Below are positions 34,301 to 41,235 of a stretch of 64,000 bases of DNA, piece by piece. Each line of letters starts with the position of its first letter. Positions within the stretch are counted from its first letter, which is position 1. The notes beneath the pieces are model-generated. The model made no database searches and was not told the origin of the DNA. It saw only the letters and a list, made by a program, of their open reading frames with translations. The stretch is from positions 1 to 64,000 of the forward strand of contig NKXK01000018.1 of assembly GCA_004379165.1 (NCBI GenBank), in the 5' to 3' direction. The stretch is from Rhodocyclaceae bacterium (GTDB lineage: Bacteria > Pseudomonadota > Gammaproteobacteria > Burkholderiales > Rhodocyclaceae). The position numbers were made by a program, and so were the translations under genes.

Positions 34301-36295
34301 ATCGTCGAGGTCAACAACACTTTTACCGAACTGACCGGCTACTCGCACTCGGAAGCAGTCGGGCACAACGCCGACTTGCTCAAGTCGGGGCATCACGATG
34401 CAGCTTTTTACCAGGACATGTGGCAAACGATCCGCGAGGTCGGACACTGGCGAGGCGAGGTCTGGAACCGGAAGAAATCCGGCGAGATTTTCGTCGAACT
34501 GCTGACCATTTCCACCGTTCGTGACCGCCTTGGCGAGATCACCCAGTACGTCGCAATCTTCTCCGACATCACCCTGCTCAAGGAACATCAGCAACGACTC
34601 GAGCAACTCGCCCATTTCGATGCCCTGACGCAACTACCCAACCGCATGCTGCTCGCTGACCGCCTGCAACTGGCCATGGCTCAAACCCAGCGCAACCAGC
34701 AGATGCTGGCGGTGTTCTATCTCGATCTCGACGGCTTCAAGCCGGTGAACGACACCTATGGCCACGCCGCCGGCGACCGTCTGCTGATTGACGTCGCGCA
34801 ACGGCTGAAGCAATGCGTTCGCGCCGGCGACACCGTGTCACGTCTGGGCGGCGACGAGTTCGTCCTGTTGATCCGCAACATCACCGACATCCACGAATGC
34901 GACCGCGCCGCCAGCCGCGTCCTCAACGCGCTAGCGCAACCGTTTGCGGTGAACTCTGAAAACGTGACAATTTCGGCAAGCATCGGCGTCACCGTTTTCC
35001 CCAATGATGGCTCGGACGCCGACGCCCTGCTGCGCCACGCCGACCAGGCGATGTACGCCGCCAAGCAGGCCGGGCGCAATCGCTTCCATCTCTTCGACCC
35101 GGAAAGCGACCGGCTGGCACGTGTCCGCCGCGACGAACTGGGCCGCATCCGTGACGGACTAATCGCCGGTGAATTCACGCTGCACTACCAGCCCAAGGTC
35201 AACATGCGCGAAGGCCGCGTCCTGGGGGCCGAGGCACTGATTCGCTGGCAACATCCGGAGTGCGGTTTGCTGATGCCGGCGCAGTTCCTGCCGGTGATCG
35301 AAGGCAGTGAGCTGGATATCGACATCGGCAACTGGGTGCTCGAACAGGCATTGCGACAACTGGAAGTCTGGCGCGAGGCGGGCCACGCCCTAAGCGTCAG
35401 CGTCAATGTTTCCGGCCCACAACTGCAGGCACCGGGATTCGTCGATGGCTTGGCCCGGCTGCTGCACCTGCACCCGGCCGTGCCGCCGCATTGTCTGGAG
35501 ATCGAGATTCTCGAAACCGCCGCCCTCGACGACATGGCCGGGGCTGCCGAAATTTTTGCCGCCGTCCGCCGCCTGGGCATCACGCTGGCGCTGGACGATT
35601 TTGGCACCGGTTACTCCTCGCTCACCTACTTCCGCCGTCTGCCCGCCGATACGCTCAAGATCGACCAATCCTTCGTTCGCGACATGCTCGACGATCCGGA
35701 GGACCTGGCCATCGTCGAAGGCGTCATCGGCCTGACCCGCGCCTTCAATCGGCATGTCGTCGCCGAGGGCGTTGAGACGCCGGAACACGGCCTGATCCTG
35801 CTGCAACTGGGTTGTGATATCGCCCAGGGATATGGCATCGCCCGACCGATGCCAGGCAGCGCATTAAGCAACTGGATATACAACTTCGTGCCCAACGAAC
35901 TCTGGAACTCGATCGCCTCCTTCAACTGGTCACGCGATGACCTGCCGATGCTGATTGCCGAAATCGACCATCGCCGCTGGTTGCACCAACTGGAAGATTT
36001 CATCGCCACTAACGACCGTGAAGCCACCCCGCCGACGCAGGACCACCATCGCAGCCGGTTCGGACGTTGGTTCTACGGCCCAGCTGGCCGCCGCTATGCC
36101 AGCATGGAGAGCTACGCCGAAATCGAAACGATCCATCTCGACGTACATCGCCTTGGCAATGAACTGATCGACCTCAAGCACGCTGGCGACACGCAGATGC
36201 TGGCGAAGCGACTCGGCGAACTTCACGCCGCCAGCGAACGCCTGATCGAGATGATTCAGGTGATCCAGGCCGAGGTACTGCTTAACCCGCGTTGA
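31301..36295 (+). CDS. CBS-PAS-GAF-GGDEF-EAL-CZB cyclic-di-GMP signalling protein
   Basis: A 1664-residue cytoplasmic protein without membrane segments. Order: four CBS repeats (1 to about 250, MTTVAQLMTLHADSISPDA and on), PAS (about 265-400), GAF-like (about 405-560), PAS (about 575-690), GAF (about 700-855, with the cysteine cluster VCCCTQEGDHC), two PAS (about 860-1105), GGDEF (motif intact at 1183, RLGGDEF) and EAL (GAEALIRW at 1310, with DDFGTGYSSL and KIDQSF). Both cyclase and phosphodiesterase signatures look complete. The end (from about 1550) is a CZB-type zinc domain: DHRRW, FGRW and HLDVH are in place, but the expected Cys is Ser1585. CBS domains bind adenine nucleotides, PAS/GAF often redox or gas ligands. 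It is divergent from hoxK and may be FNR-controlled and leaderless. Confidence 0.88.
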   Translation: MTTVAQLMTLHADSISPDAALADAAALMVRTKIPSVIVLDGDRLAGILTERDLLHAMHRHESLYRPVREFMTSPVRTMRSDTDIREAYRTAARLGIRHIVVTNDTDQMLGVISETDFRRHFGLDHYRQVNTVDGLMERVFPRLPPNARLAAAVEAMESSRASCVVVIEDGCAQGIVTERDVVRLYLGNTGDPTLAEVMTSPLRSIHPETPVAAAAALMLEQRIRHLTVVDGEQRLVGLLSEHSLLRPFELDLVDEVISEQRTLASSHDEALERICRDERYQRTLLDAFPFLVWLKDTESRFLAVNQAFADAAGQAGPAALIGRTDLDFFPQHMAEAYRSDDAAVMHDQCSKTVVEQVVVHQRPVWHETYKAPVTDASGRLLGTVGFARDISELKKAEEALLIRNAALAALLRGERLENALELIALSAECEVPDLKCAILLAEPGATHLRIGAAPSLSDNARLMLDGMPIADDTGASGTAAFRRSEAFIDNVFEEAAGQPFHAFARDADVVSGWAEALLAPDGELLGTFSGYRKLPGRLPREHREIIRQAGQLAALIIAYHRRTTEIQASQTTFRGIFDAVSDAIFILDGRGHFLDANRAGEQLSGYSHTQLVDRTHERIAAEGLNDLDVVRDEIAAALNGQARAIEFWGVRSDGQILLVRGQLSRTDYFGQPAVLALVSDITAQRAEQQRLEIERDLAAALAAGTERQPLLATMLDIALRFPEFDAGGIYWRQADGSYRLLAQRGLSDAFVCRVESFAADSVQAQWVRAGETVCCCTQEGDHCGPDDLLSAPHIADQGFRCLIVQPIIVAGQPLACLNLAGYRSRQISGATHQSIRNLATHCAQALLRLDAQEQARHLQQNLAGLFDALNDFIFIVDLQGRIVHHNHAVTQQLGYAPEALIGQPVAAVHPENMHEMVTEVIADMVAGRRRTCPLPIQRADGSQLMVETRFVMGHWDGQPAIFGVSQGISERLHAEARQRLAASVFDNAHEGIMITDPKGIIVEVNNTFTELTGYSHSEAVGHNADLLKSGHHDAAFYQDMWQTIREVGHWRGEVWNRKKSGEIFVELLTISTVRDRLGEITQYVAIFSDITLLKEHQQRLEQLAHFDALTQLPNRMLLADRLQLAMAQTQRNQQMLAVFYLDLDGFKPVNDTYGHAAGDRLLIDVAQRLKQCVRAGDTVSRLGGDEFVLLIRNITDIHECDRAASRVLNALAQPFAVNSENVTISASIGVTVFPNDGSDADALLRHADQAMYAAKQAGRNRFHLFDPESDRLARVRRDELGRIRDGLIAGEFTLHYQPKVNMREGRVLGAEALIRWQHPECGLLMPAQFLPVIEGSELDIDIGNWVLEQALRQLEVWREAGHALSVSVNVSGPQLQAPGFVDGLARLLHLHPAVPPHCLEIEILETAALDDMAGAAEIFAAVRRLGITLALDDFGTGYSSLTYFRRLPADTLKIDQSFVRDMLDDPEDLAIVEGVIGLTRAFNRHVVAEGVETPEHGLILLQLGCDIAQGYGIARPMPGSALSNWIYNFVPNELWNSIASFNWSRDDLPMLIAEIDHRRWLHQLEDFIATNDREATPPTQDHHRSRFGRWFYGPAGRRYASMESYAEIETIHLDVHRLGNELIDLKHAGDTQMLAKRLGELHAASERLIEMIQVIQAEVLLNPR

Positions 36296-36307
36296 ATTGC
36301 CTTTGAC

Positions 36308-37213
36308 TTACAACAGCAAGCGATAGGCCTCGAGTTGCAGCCCCTTTACCGCCGCCAGCAAGGCGTCGATTGCTTTGGGACGGACAAAGCCGATTCTCCA
36401 GGCCAAAGCCACCCGGCGTGAGGGTTGCGGCTCCGAAAATGGAATCACAGAAATCAAGTCGCTGCTATAAGGATGAGTCAGCGCGCCATCCGGCAACACA
36501 GACACCCCAAGGCCTGATGCAACCATACAGCGAATGGTGCCGATGGAGTGCCCAAGGCGGATGTCGGTATCTGGACTGCTGACCTGGGGGCAGGCGCCCA
36601 GCACCTGATCCCGGAAACAATTGCCCGCCTTAAGCAGAAGGATTTCATCACCGGCAACCTCTTCCGGAGATATCGTCGCCTTGCCCTCCCAAGAATGGCC
36701 CTTTGGCACCACCACCTTGAACGCCTCATCGTAAAGCGGTCGGGTCACCACACCGGGCATATCAAACGGCAAGGCAATAATCACCACGTCGACCTCGTTA
36801 CGGGTCAACATTTCCGCCAAATTGGCCGTCATGTTCTCCTCGATGGCCAGTGGCATGTCGGGAGCAACCCGCTTGAGCGAGGTAATAAGTCGCGGGAGCA
36901 AATAGGGCCCGATCGTGTGGATGACCCCCAGGCGCAACGGCCCGTCGAGCTGGTTTCGACCTTGCAGTGCGATCTGGCGAACCCGTTCCGCTTCGTGTAG
37001 CGCCAACCTCGCCTGCTCGACGACGCGCAGTCCGACTGCTGTCGGACTGACGAATCCCTTGCCCCGCTCGAACAGGAGAACACCAAGTTCCTCCTCCAGT
37101 CTGGCGATGGCAACGCTCAAGGAAGGCTGGCTGACCGCACAACGCTCGGCTGCCCGGCTGAAATTCCCCTCCTGAGCAAGGGCGACAATGTAGCGGAACT
37201 CGGTCAAGGTCAC
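36308..37213 (-). CDS. oxyR: Hydrogen peroxide-sensing LysR regulator OxyR
   Basis: LysR-type activator of 301 residues. The N-terminal helix-turn-helix is TEFRYIVALAQEGNFSRAAERCAVSQPSLSVAI. The regulatory domain contains GNCFRDQVLGACP: two cysteines with eight residues between, the peroxide-sensing pair (199/208 in E. coli). I chose the GTG at 37213 (VTLTEFRYI), preceded by GGGAG, because OxyR proteins begin MTLTE; an ATG at 37303 would add 30 residues encoded by the promoter region and overlap the FNR box. It is divergent from the cytochrome c peroxidase gene, a plausible target. Confidence 0.9.
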   Translation of the reverse strand: MTLTEFRYIVALAQEGNFSRAAERCAVSQPSLSVAIARLEEELGVLLFERGKGFVSPTAVGLRVVEQARLALHEAERVRQIALQGRNQLDGPLRLGVIHTIGPYLLPRLITSLKRVAPDMPLAIEENMTANLAEMLTRNEVDVVIIALPFDMPGVVTRPLYDEAFKVVVPKGHSWEGKATISPEEVAGDEILLLKAGNCFRDQVLGACPQVSSPDTDIRLGHSIGTIRCMVASGLGVSVLPDGALTHPYSSDLISVIPFSEPQPSRRVALAWRIGFVRPKAIDALLAAVKGLQLEAYRLLL

Positions 37214-37302
37214 AGGCGGACTCCCATTTAGTGGCCGAGATGATACCCCTATTAAAAATAGGGCAAAACTATAAGAGCGATAGTTAAATCCGATAAAAAC
37301 CA

Positions 37303-37316
37303 TTGATTTATATCAA
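37303..37316 (+). promoter_or_regulatory. FNR/ANR box upstream of ccp
   Basis: TTGATTTATATCAA matches TTGAT-N4-ATCAA perfectly. With a -10-like CAGAAT at 37338-37343 the start would be near 37350, placing the box at about -40.5. It lies between divergent oxyR and ccp. Confidence 0.8.
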
Positions 37317-37378
37317 CATTTCACCCCTTCAAACCCACAGAATGTGCGAGGTCTTAATCAACACTCAGGGAGAAACTC

Positions 37379-38386
37379 ATGAAACTCAGCACACTCAGCC
37401 TAGCCATCACGCTACTTGGCAGCACCCTGTTCGGTTCGGCTGCCATGGCGGCCAGCAAAGAACCGATCCAACCGATCGCCGCAGCAAAAGTTACCAATCC
37501 GGCCTTGGTCGAACTGGGCAAGAAGCTCTATTTCGACCCCCGCCTGTCGAAGTCAGGTTTCATCTCCTGCAACTCCTGCCACAACCTCTCGATGGGCGGC
37601 ACCGACAACATCAAGACTTCGATCGGCCACAATTGGCAGGAAGGTCCGATCAACGCACCGACTGTACTCAACTCCAGCCTCAACGTCGCCCAATTCTGGG
37701 ATGGCCGCGCTGCCGACCTGAAAGCCCAGGCGGGCGGCCCGATTGCCAACCCGGGTGAAATGGCCTTCACCCACACGCTGGCAATCAACGTCCTCCAATC
37801 CATCCCGGGCTACGTCGCAGAGTTCAAGAAGGCCTTCGGCTCTGAAGTGGTCGACATCGACAAAGTGACCAAAGCCATCGCCGCCTTTGAAGAAACACTG
37901 GTTACACCGAACTCCCGCTTCGACAAATGGTTGAAGGGCGACAAGAAGGCCTTGAGCAAAGCTGAACTCGAGGGCTACAAGCTGTTCAAGGACAGCGGCT
38001 GCGTCGCCTGTCACAACGGCCCGGCCGTTGGCGGTAACTCCTTCCAGAAAATGGGTGTCGTTGAACCGTACAAAGCCTCCAGTCCGGCCGAAGGCCGCGT
38101 CGCTGTAACAGGCAAGGATGCCGATCGCTTCAACTTCAAGGTGCCAACGCTGCGTAACGTCGAAATGACCTACCCCTACTTCCACGACGGCGCAGCCAAT
38201 ACCCTGAAGGAAGCGGTGGATGTCATGGGCCGTCTGCAGTTAGGCAAGAAGTTCACTGACGAAGAGAACGCCAAGATCGTCGCCTTCCTGAAGACCCTGA
38301 CGGGCGACCAGCCGAACTTCAAGATGCCGATCCTGCCGCCGTCTGCTGACGCAACGCCGCGTCCGACGCCGTTCGAAAAGAAATAA
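37379..38386 (+). CDS. ccp: Dihaem cytochrome c peroxidase
   Basis: Periplasmic enzyme of 335 residues that reduces H2O2 with electrons from cytochrome c. A Sec signal ends at AMAASKEP. Two haem c motifs are present: CNSCH (about residue 62) for the peroxidatic haem and CVACH (about 206) for the electron-transfer haem, with family blocks VLNSSLNVAQFWDGRA and VPTLRNVEMTYPYFHDG. Control by FNR (low oxygen) is supported by a perfect box; control by the divergent OxyR is likely. Maturation needs the ccm operon, which follows directly. Confidence 0.96.
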   Translation: MKLSTLSLAITLLGSTLFGSAAMAASKEPIQPIAAAKVTNPALVELGKKLYFDPRLSKSGFISCNSCHNLSMGGTDNIKTSIGHNWQEGPINAPTVLNSSLNVAQFWDGRAADLKAQAGGPIANPGEMAFTHTLAINVLQSIPGYVAEFKKAFGSEVVDIDKVTKAIAAFEETLVTPNSRFDKWLKGDKKALSKAELEGYKLFKDSGCVACHNGPAVGGNSFQKMGVVEPYKASSPAEGRVAVTGKDADRFNFKVPTLRNVEMTYPYFHDGAANTLKEAVDVMGRLQLGKKFTDEENAKIVAFLKTLTGDQPNFKMPILPPSADATPRPTPFEKK

Positions 38387-38406
38387 TCCGCGCTGAAATT
38401 AAGTGA

Positions 38407-38429
38407 CGGGGGGCTTGCCCCCCGTTTTT
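38407..38429 (+). terminator. Intrinsic terminator after ccp
   Basis: CGGGGGGC - TT - GCCCCCCG followed by TTTTT, 20 bases after the ccp stop codon. Confidence 0.9.
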
Positions 38430-38443
38430 CTTGCCGGTTTTGT

Positions 38444-38485
38444 TTGATCATCGTCAATCTGCCGGTACACTTGCGCGTTCATAAT
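38444..38485 (+). promoter_or_regulatory. FNR-type class II promoter of the ccm operon
   Basis: TTGATCATCGTCAA (38444-38457) matches the FNR/ANR box at 9 of 10 positions, and CATAAT (38480-38485) is a -10 element. The predicted start near 38492 puts the box centre at -41.5, exactly the class II distance. The first gene, ccmA, starts at 38515. Confidence 0.75.
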
Positions 38486-38514
38486 TTGCGCCTGATTTCT
38501 CGAGGTTTTTTCCG

Positions 38515-39129
38515 ATGCTCGAAGCTGACAATCTGGAATGCGTAAGGGGCGAACGACGCCTGTTCGCCGGTGTCGGCTTCAAGCTTTCACCGGGCGAACT
38601 GCTTTATCTGCAAGGGCGTAATGGCGCCGGGAAAACCAGCCTGCTGCGCATGCTGATCGGCCTGCTGCCCCCAGAGTCGGGTGAGATCCGCTGGCAGGGG
38701 CAGTCGATCCGCAAAAGTGACGACGAGTTTCGTGCTGATCTCTGCTATCTCGGCCACCTCAATGCCATCAAGGAAGAACTGACGCCGCTGGAAAACCTGC
38801 TCGCCGCTGCCCGGCTGGCAGACGAAACGCTGTCCGAGGACGACGCGCTGGATGCGCTGGAGCAGGTCGGCCTTGCCGGACGCGAAGATCTCGCCTGCAA
38901 GTATCTGTCGCAAGGCCAGAAGCGTCGCGTTGCGCTGGCCCGTCTGGTCAAGGAACGCCGGCCGCTGTGGGTGCTTGATGAACCCTTTGTCGCCCTTGAT
39001 GTAGCGGCGGTCGACTGGTTCGCCGGCATCATATCCGGCCACCTGCAACGCGGGGGGCTGGCGGTGATGACCACACATCAGCTGGTCGCCATTCCCGCCG
39101 GCACCGTCCGCGAGCTGCGACTGAGCTGA
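38515..39129 (+). CDS. ccmA: Cytochrome c biogenesis ABC ATPase CcmA
   Basis: A 204-residue ATPase of the CcmABCD complex that releases holo-CcmE. Walker A is GRNGAGKTSLLR, the signature is LSQGQKRRVALARL, Walker B is PLWVLDEPF. First gene of a ten-gene plus-strand run; promoter with an FNR-type box upstream and CGAGG before the start. Confidence 0.96.
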   Translation: MLEADNLECVRGERRLFAGVGFKLSPGELLYLQGRNGAGKTSLLRMLIGLLPPESGEIRWQGQSIRKSDDEFRADLCYLGHLNAIKEELTPLENLLAAARLADETLSEDDALDALEQVGLAGREDLACKYLSQGQKRRVALARLVKERRPLWVLDEPFVALDVAAVDWFAGIISGHLQRGGLAVMTTHQLVAIPAGTVRELRLS

Positions 39130-39136
39130 GACCGCG

Positions 39137-39805
39137 ATGCTGAAAATCATCCTCGCCGTTGTCGGCCGTGATCTCAAGCTTGCCATGCGCCGTCAGGCCG
39201 ATATCGTTTCGGCGCTGTTTTTCTTCGTCATTGTCGTCAGCCTCTTTCCGCTGGGCATCGGCCCGGAAGTGGACCTGCTGCGCAAACTCGCGCCGGGCGT
39301 GCTCTGGGTGGCCGCGCTGCTCGCGACCATGCTTTCACTGCCCCGCCTGTTTGCCGACGACCACCGCGACGGCACACTTGAACAACTCGCTCTCGCCCCG
39401 CACCCGCTCGGGCTGGCCGTTACCGGGAAAGTGATCGCTCACTGGCTGGTTTCCGGCCTGCCGCTGGCGCTGATCGCGCCGGTGCTCGGCATCCAGTTTG
39501 ATCTCTCCACCGATGCGCTGCTGGTCCTGACCGGTGCCATCCTGCTCGGCACGCCGGCCCTCTCCGGCATCGGTGCCATCGGCGCCGCGCTCACCCTCGG
39601 CCTGCGCGGTGGCGGCGTATTGCTGTCGCTGCTGGTGCTGCCGCTCTACATTCCAGTGCTAATATTCGGCGCTGGCGCTGTAGATGCGACCGTGTCCGGG
39701 CTCGGGGGAGAAGGACACCTGTCACTGCTCGCTGCCATGACTTTTGCCTCGCTTGGCTTCGCCCCCTGGGCGTCGGCCGCTGCCCTGAAAATCGCCCTCG
39801 AATGA
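39137..39805 (+). CDS. ccmB: Cytochrome c biogenesis membrane protein CcmB
   Basis: A 222-residue integral membrane partner of CcmA with about six hydrophobic segments. It opens with LKIILAVVGRDLKLAMRRQADI and contains LFADDHRDGTLEQLALAP, both typical of CcmB. It starts 7 bases after ccmA and overlaps ccmC by 4 bases. Confidence 0.95.
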   Translation: MLKIILAVVGRDLKLAMRRQADIVSALFFFVIVVSLFPLGIGPEVDLLRKLAPGVLWVAALLATMLSLPRLFADDHRDGTLEQLALAPHPLGLAVTGKVIAHWLVSGLPLALIAPVLGIQFDLSTDALLVLTGAILLGTPALSGIGAIGAALTLGLRGGGVLLSLLVLPLYIPVLIFGAGAVDATVSGLGGEGHLSLLAAMTFASLGFAPWASAAALKIALE

Positions 39806-40560
39806 CCGACCGCTTCAATCTCTACCGTTTCGCCTCGCCCGCCACCTTCTACCCGCTGGCCGGGAAGATGATTCCCTGGTTTGTCGCGGCCGGCATCCTC
39901 TTCGGCCTCGCCGGGCTCTACATTGGCATGCTCGTCGCCCCCACTGACTTTCAGCAGGGCGAGGGCTACCGCATCATCTTCATCCATGTCCCGACCTCAT
40001 GGATGTCGATGTTCATCTATCTGGTCATGGCCTTCTGGGCCGCCATCGGTCTCGCCTTCAACACCCGCCTCTCGGGCATGATGGCCAATGCCTTGGCACC
40101 CACCGGTGCCCTGATGGCCTTTCTGTCACTGTGGACCGGCGCCCTCTGGGGCAAACCGATGTGGGGCACCTGGTGGGTCTGGGATGCCCGGCTCACCTCA
40201 GAACTCATCCTCCTCTTCCTCTACATCGGCTACATGGCCCTCACCGCCGCCATTGACGACGCCCGCCGCGCCGACAAGGCCGGGGGTCTCCTGTTGCTGG
40301 TCGGCGTCGTCAACATCCCGATCATCTACTTCTCGGTCAAGTGGTGGAACACCCTGCACCAGGGCTCCAGCGTCAATCTCACCAAGTCCTCGATGGCCGA
40401 GACCATGCTCTGGGGCATGCTGCTGATGGCCCTGGCCTTCTGGATGTACGCAATCGCCGTCGCCCTGGCCCGGGTGCGCACCATCATGCTCGAACGCGAA
40501 CGCAACACCGACTGGGTCAAGGCCGAGTTGTCGGGCAATTCGGCCGGAGGAGCCCAATGA
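39802..40560 (+). CDS. ccmC: Haem-handling protein CcmC
   Basis: A 252-residue membrane protein with six segments that loads haem onto CcmE. The periplasmic WWD (tryptophan-rich) motif is WGTWWVWDARLTSELILLFLY, flanked by conserved histidines in FIHVPTSWMSMF and NTLHQGSSVNL. It overlaps ccmD by ATGA. Confidence 0.96.
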   Translation: MTDRFNLYRFASPATFYPLAGKMIPWFVAAGILFGLAGLYIGMLVAPTDFQQGEGYRIIFIHVPTSWMSMFIYLVMAFWAAIGLAFNTRLSGMMANALAPTGALMAFLSLWTGALWGKPMWGTWWVWDARLTSELILLFLYIGYMALTAAIDDARRADKAGGLLLLVGVVNIPIIYFSVKWWNTLHQGSSVNLTKSSMAETMLWGMLLMALAFWMYAIAVALARVRTIMLERERNTDWVKAELSGNSAGGAQ

Positions 40561-40742
40561 TCTACTGGAACAGCTTTTCGGACTTCCTGCACATGGGCGG
40601 CTACGGCCTCTATGTCTGGGGCTCGTTCGGCGTCACGGCCCTGATCATGATTGTTGAACCGATCGTCGTCGCCCGCAATCGAAAGAACACCATTTCCCGT
40701 TTGAAGCGTCAGCTTCGTGCTGAGAGTCGAGTCACCGAATGA
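40557..40742 (+). CDS. ccmD: Haem exporter small subunit CcmD
   Basis: A 61-residue single-pass membrane protein, [20 protein letters not shown] at the start and a basic tail [14 protein letters not shown]. The [12 protein letters not shown] pattern before the membrane segment is typical of CcmD. It overlaps both ccmC and ccmE by ATGA, which fixes start and stop. Confidence 0.93.
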   Translation: MIYWNSFSDFLHMGGYGLYVWGSFGVTALIMIVEPIVVARNRKNTISRLKRQLRAESRVTE

Positions 40743-41233
40743 AATCACGTCACAAAAAACTCGCCCTGATTGGCGGCGCACTGGCCGTCGTCGGCATCAT
40801 CGCCGCCCTGGTCCTTAATGCGCTGAACAGCAACATCGCGCTGTTCATTTCCCCGACCGACGTCATCGCCGGCAAGGCGCCGCAAGGCAAGCTTTTCCGC
40901 ATCGGCGGTCTGGTCAAGGAGGGCAGCGTTGCCCGTGAGGCCGACGGCGTCACCGTACGCTTCGTCGTGACCGATACCGATAACGAGATCACGGTCAATT
41001 ACAAGGGCATCCTCCCTGACCTGTTCAAGGAAGGCAAAGGCGTGGTTGCGCAAGGCAAGATGACCGATGCCCGCGTCTTCGGCGCGACCGAGGTTCTGGC
41101 CAAGCACGACGAAAACTACATGCCGCCGGAAGCAGCCAAGGCGGTGGGCGATGCCCATGCCCGCGCTGCCGAGAAAAAGGCCGCCGAAGGCGCCGCCCCT
41201 GCCGCCGCCAGCAAGCCCGCCGGGAGCTACTGA
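40739..41233 (+). CDS. ccmE: Periplasmic haem chaperone CcmE
   Basis: A 164-residue protein anchored by an N-terminal helix ([21 protein letters not shown]), with an OB-fold domain. The haem-binding histidine is in [14 protein letters not shown]. The C-terminus is an Ala/Lys-rich flexible tail. It overlaps ccmD and precedes ccmF by 2 bases. Confidence 0.96.
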   Translation: MKSRHKKLALIGGALAVVGIIAALVLNALNSNIALFISPTDVIAGKAPQGKLFRIGGLVKEGSVAREADGVTVRFVVTDTDNEITVNYKGILPDLFKEGKGVVAQGKMTDARVFGATEVLAKHDENYMPPEAAKAVGDAHARAAEKKAAEGAAPAAASKPAGSY

Positions 41234-41235
41234 GC

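Noticed and set aside
34948..34980. Partial match to the 33-bp repeat in the GGDEF region
   Set aside because: Only 21 of 33 positions match, and the encoded AVNSENVTISASIG is normal for GGDEF domains, so similarity is probably codon-driven.
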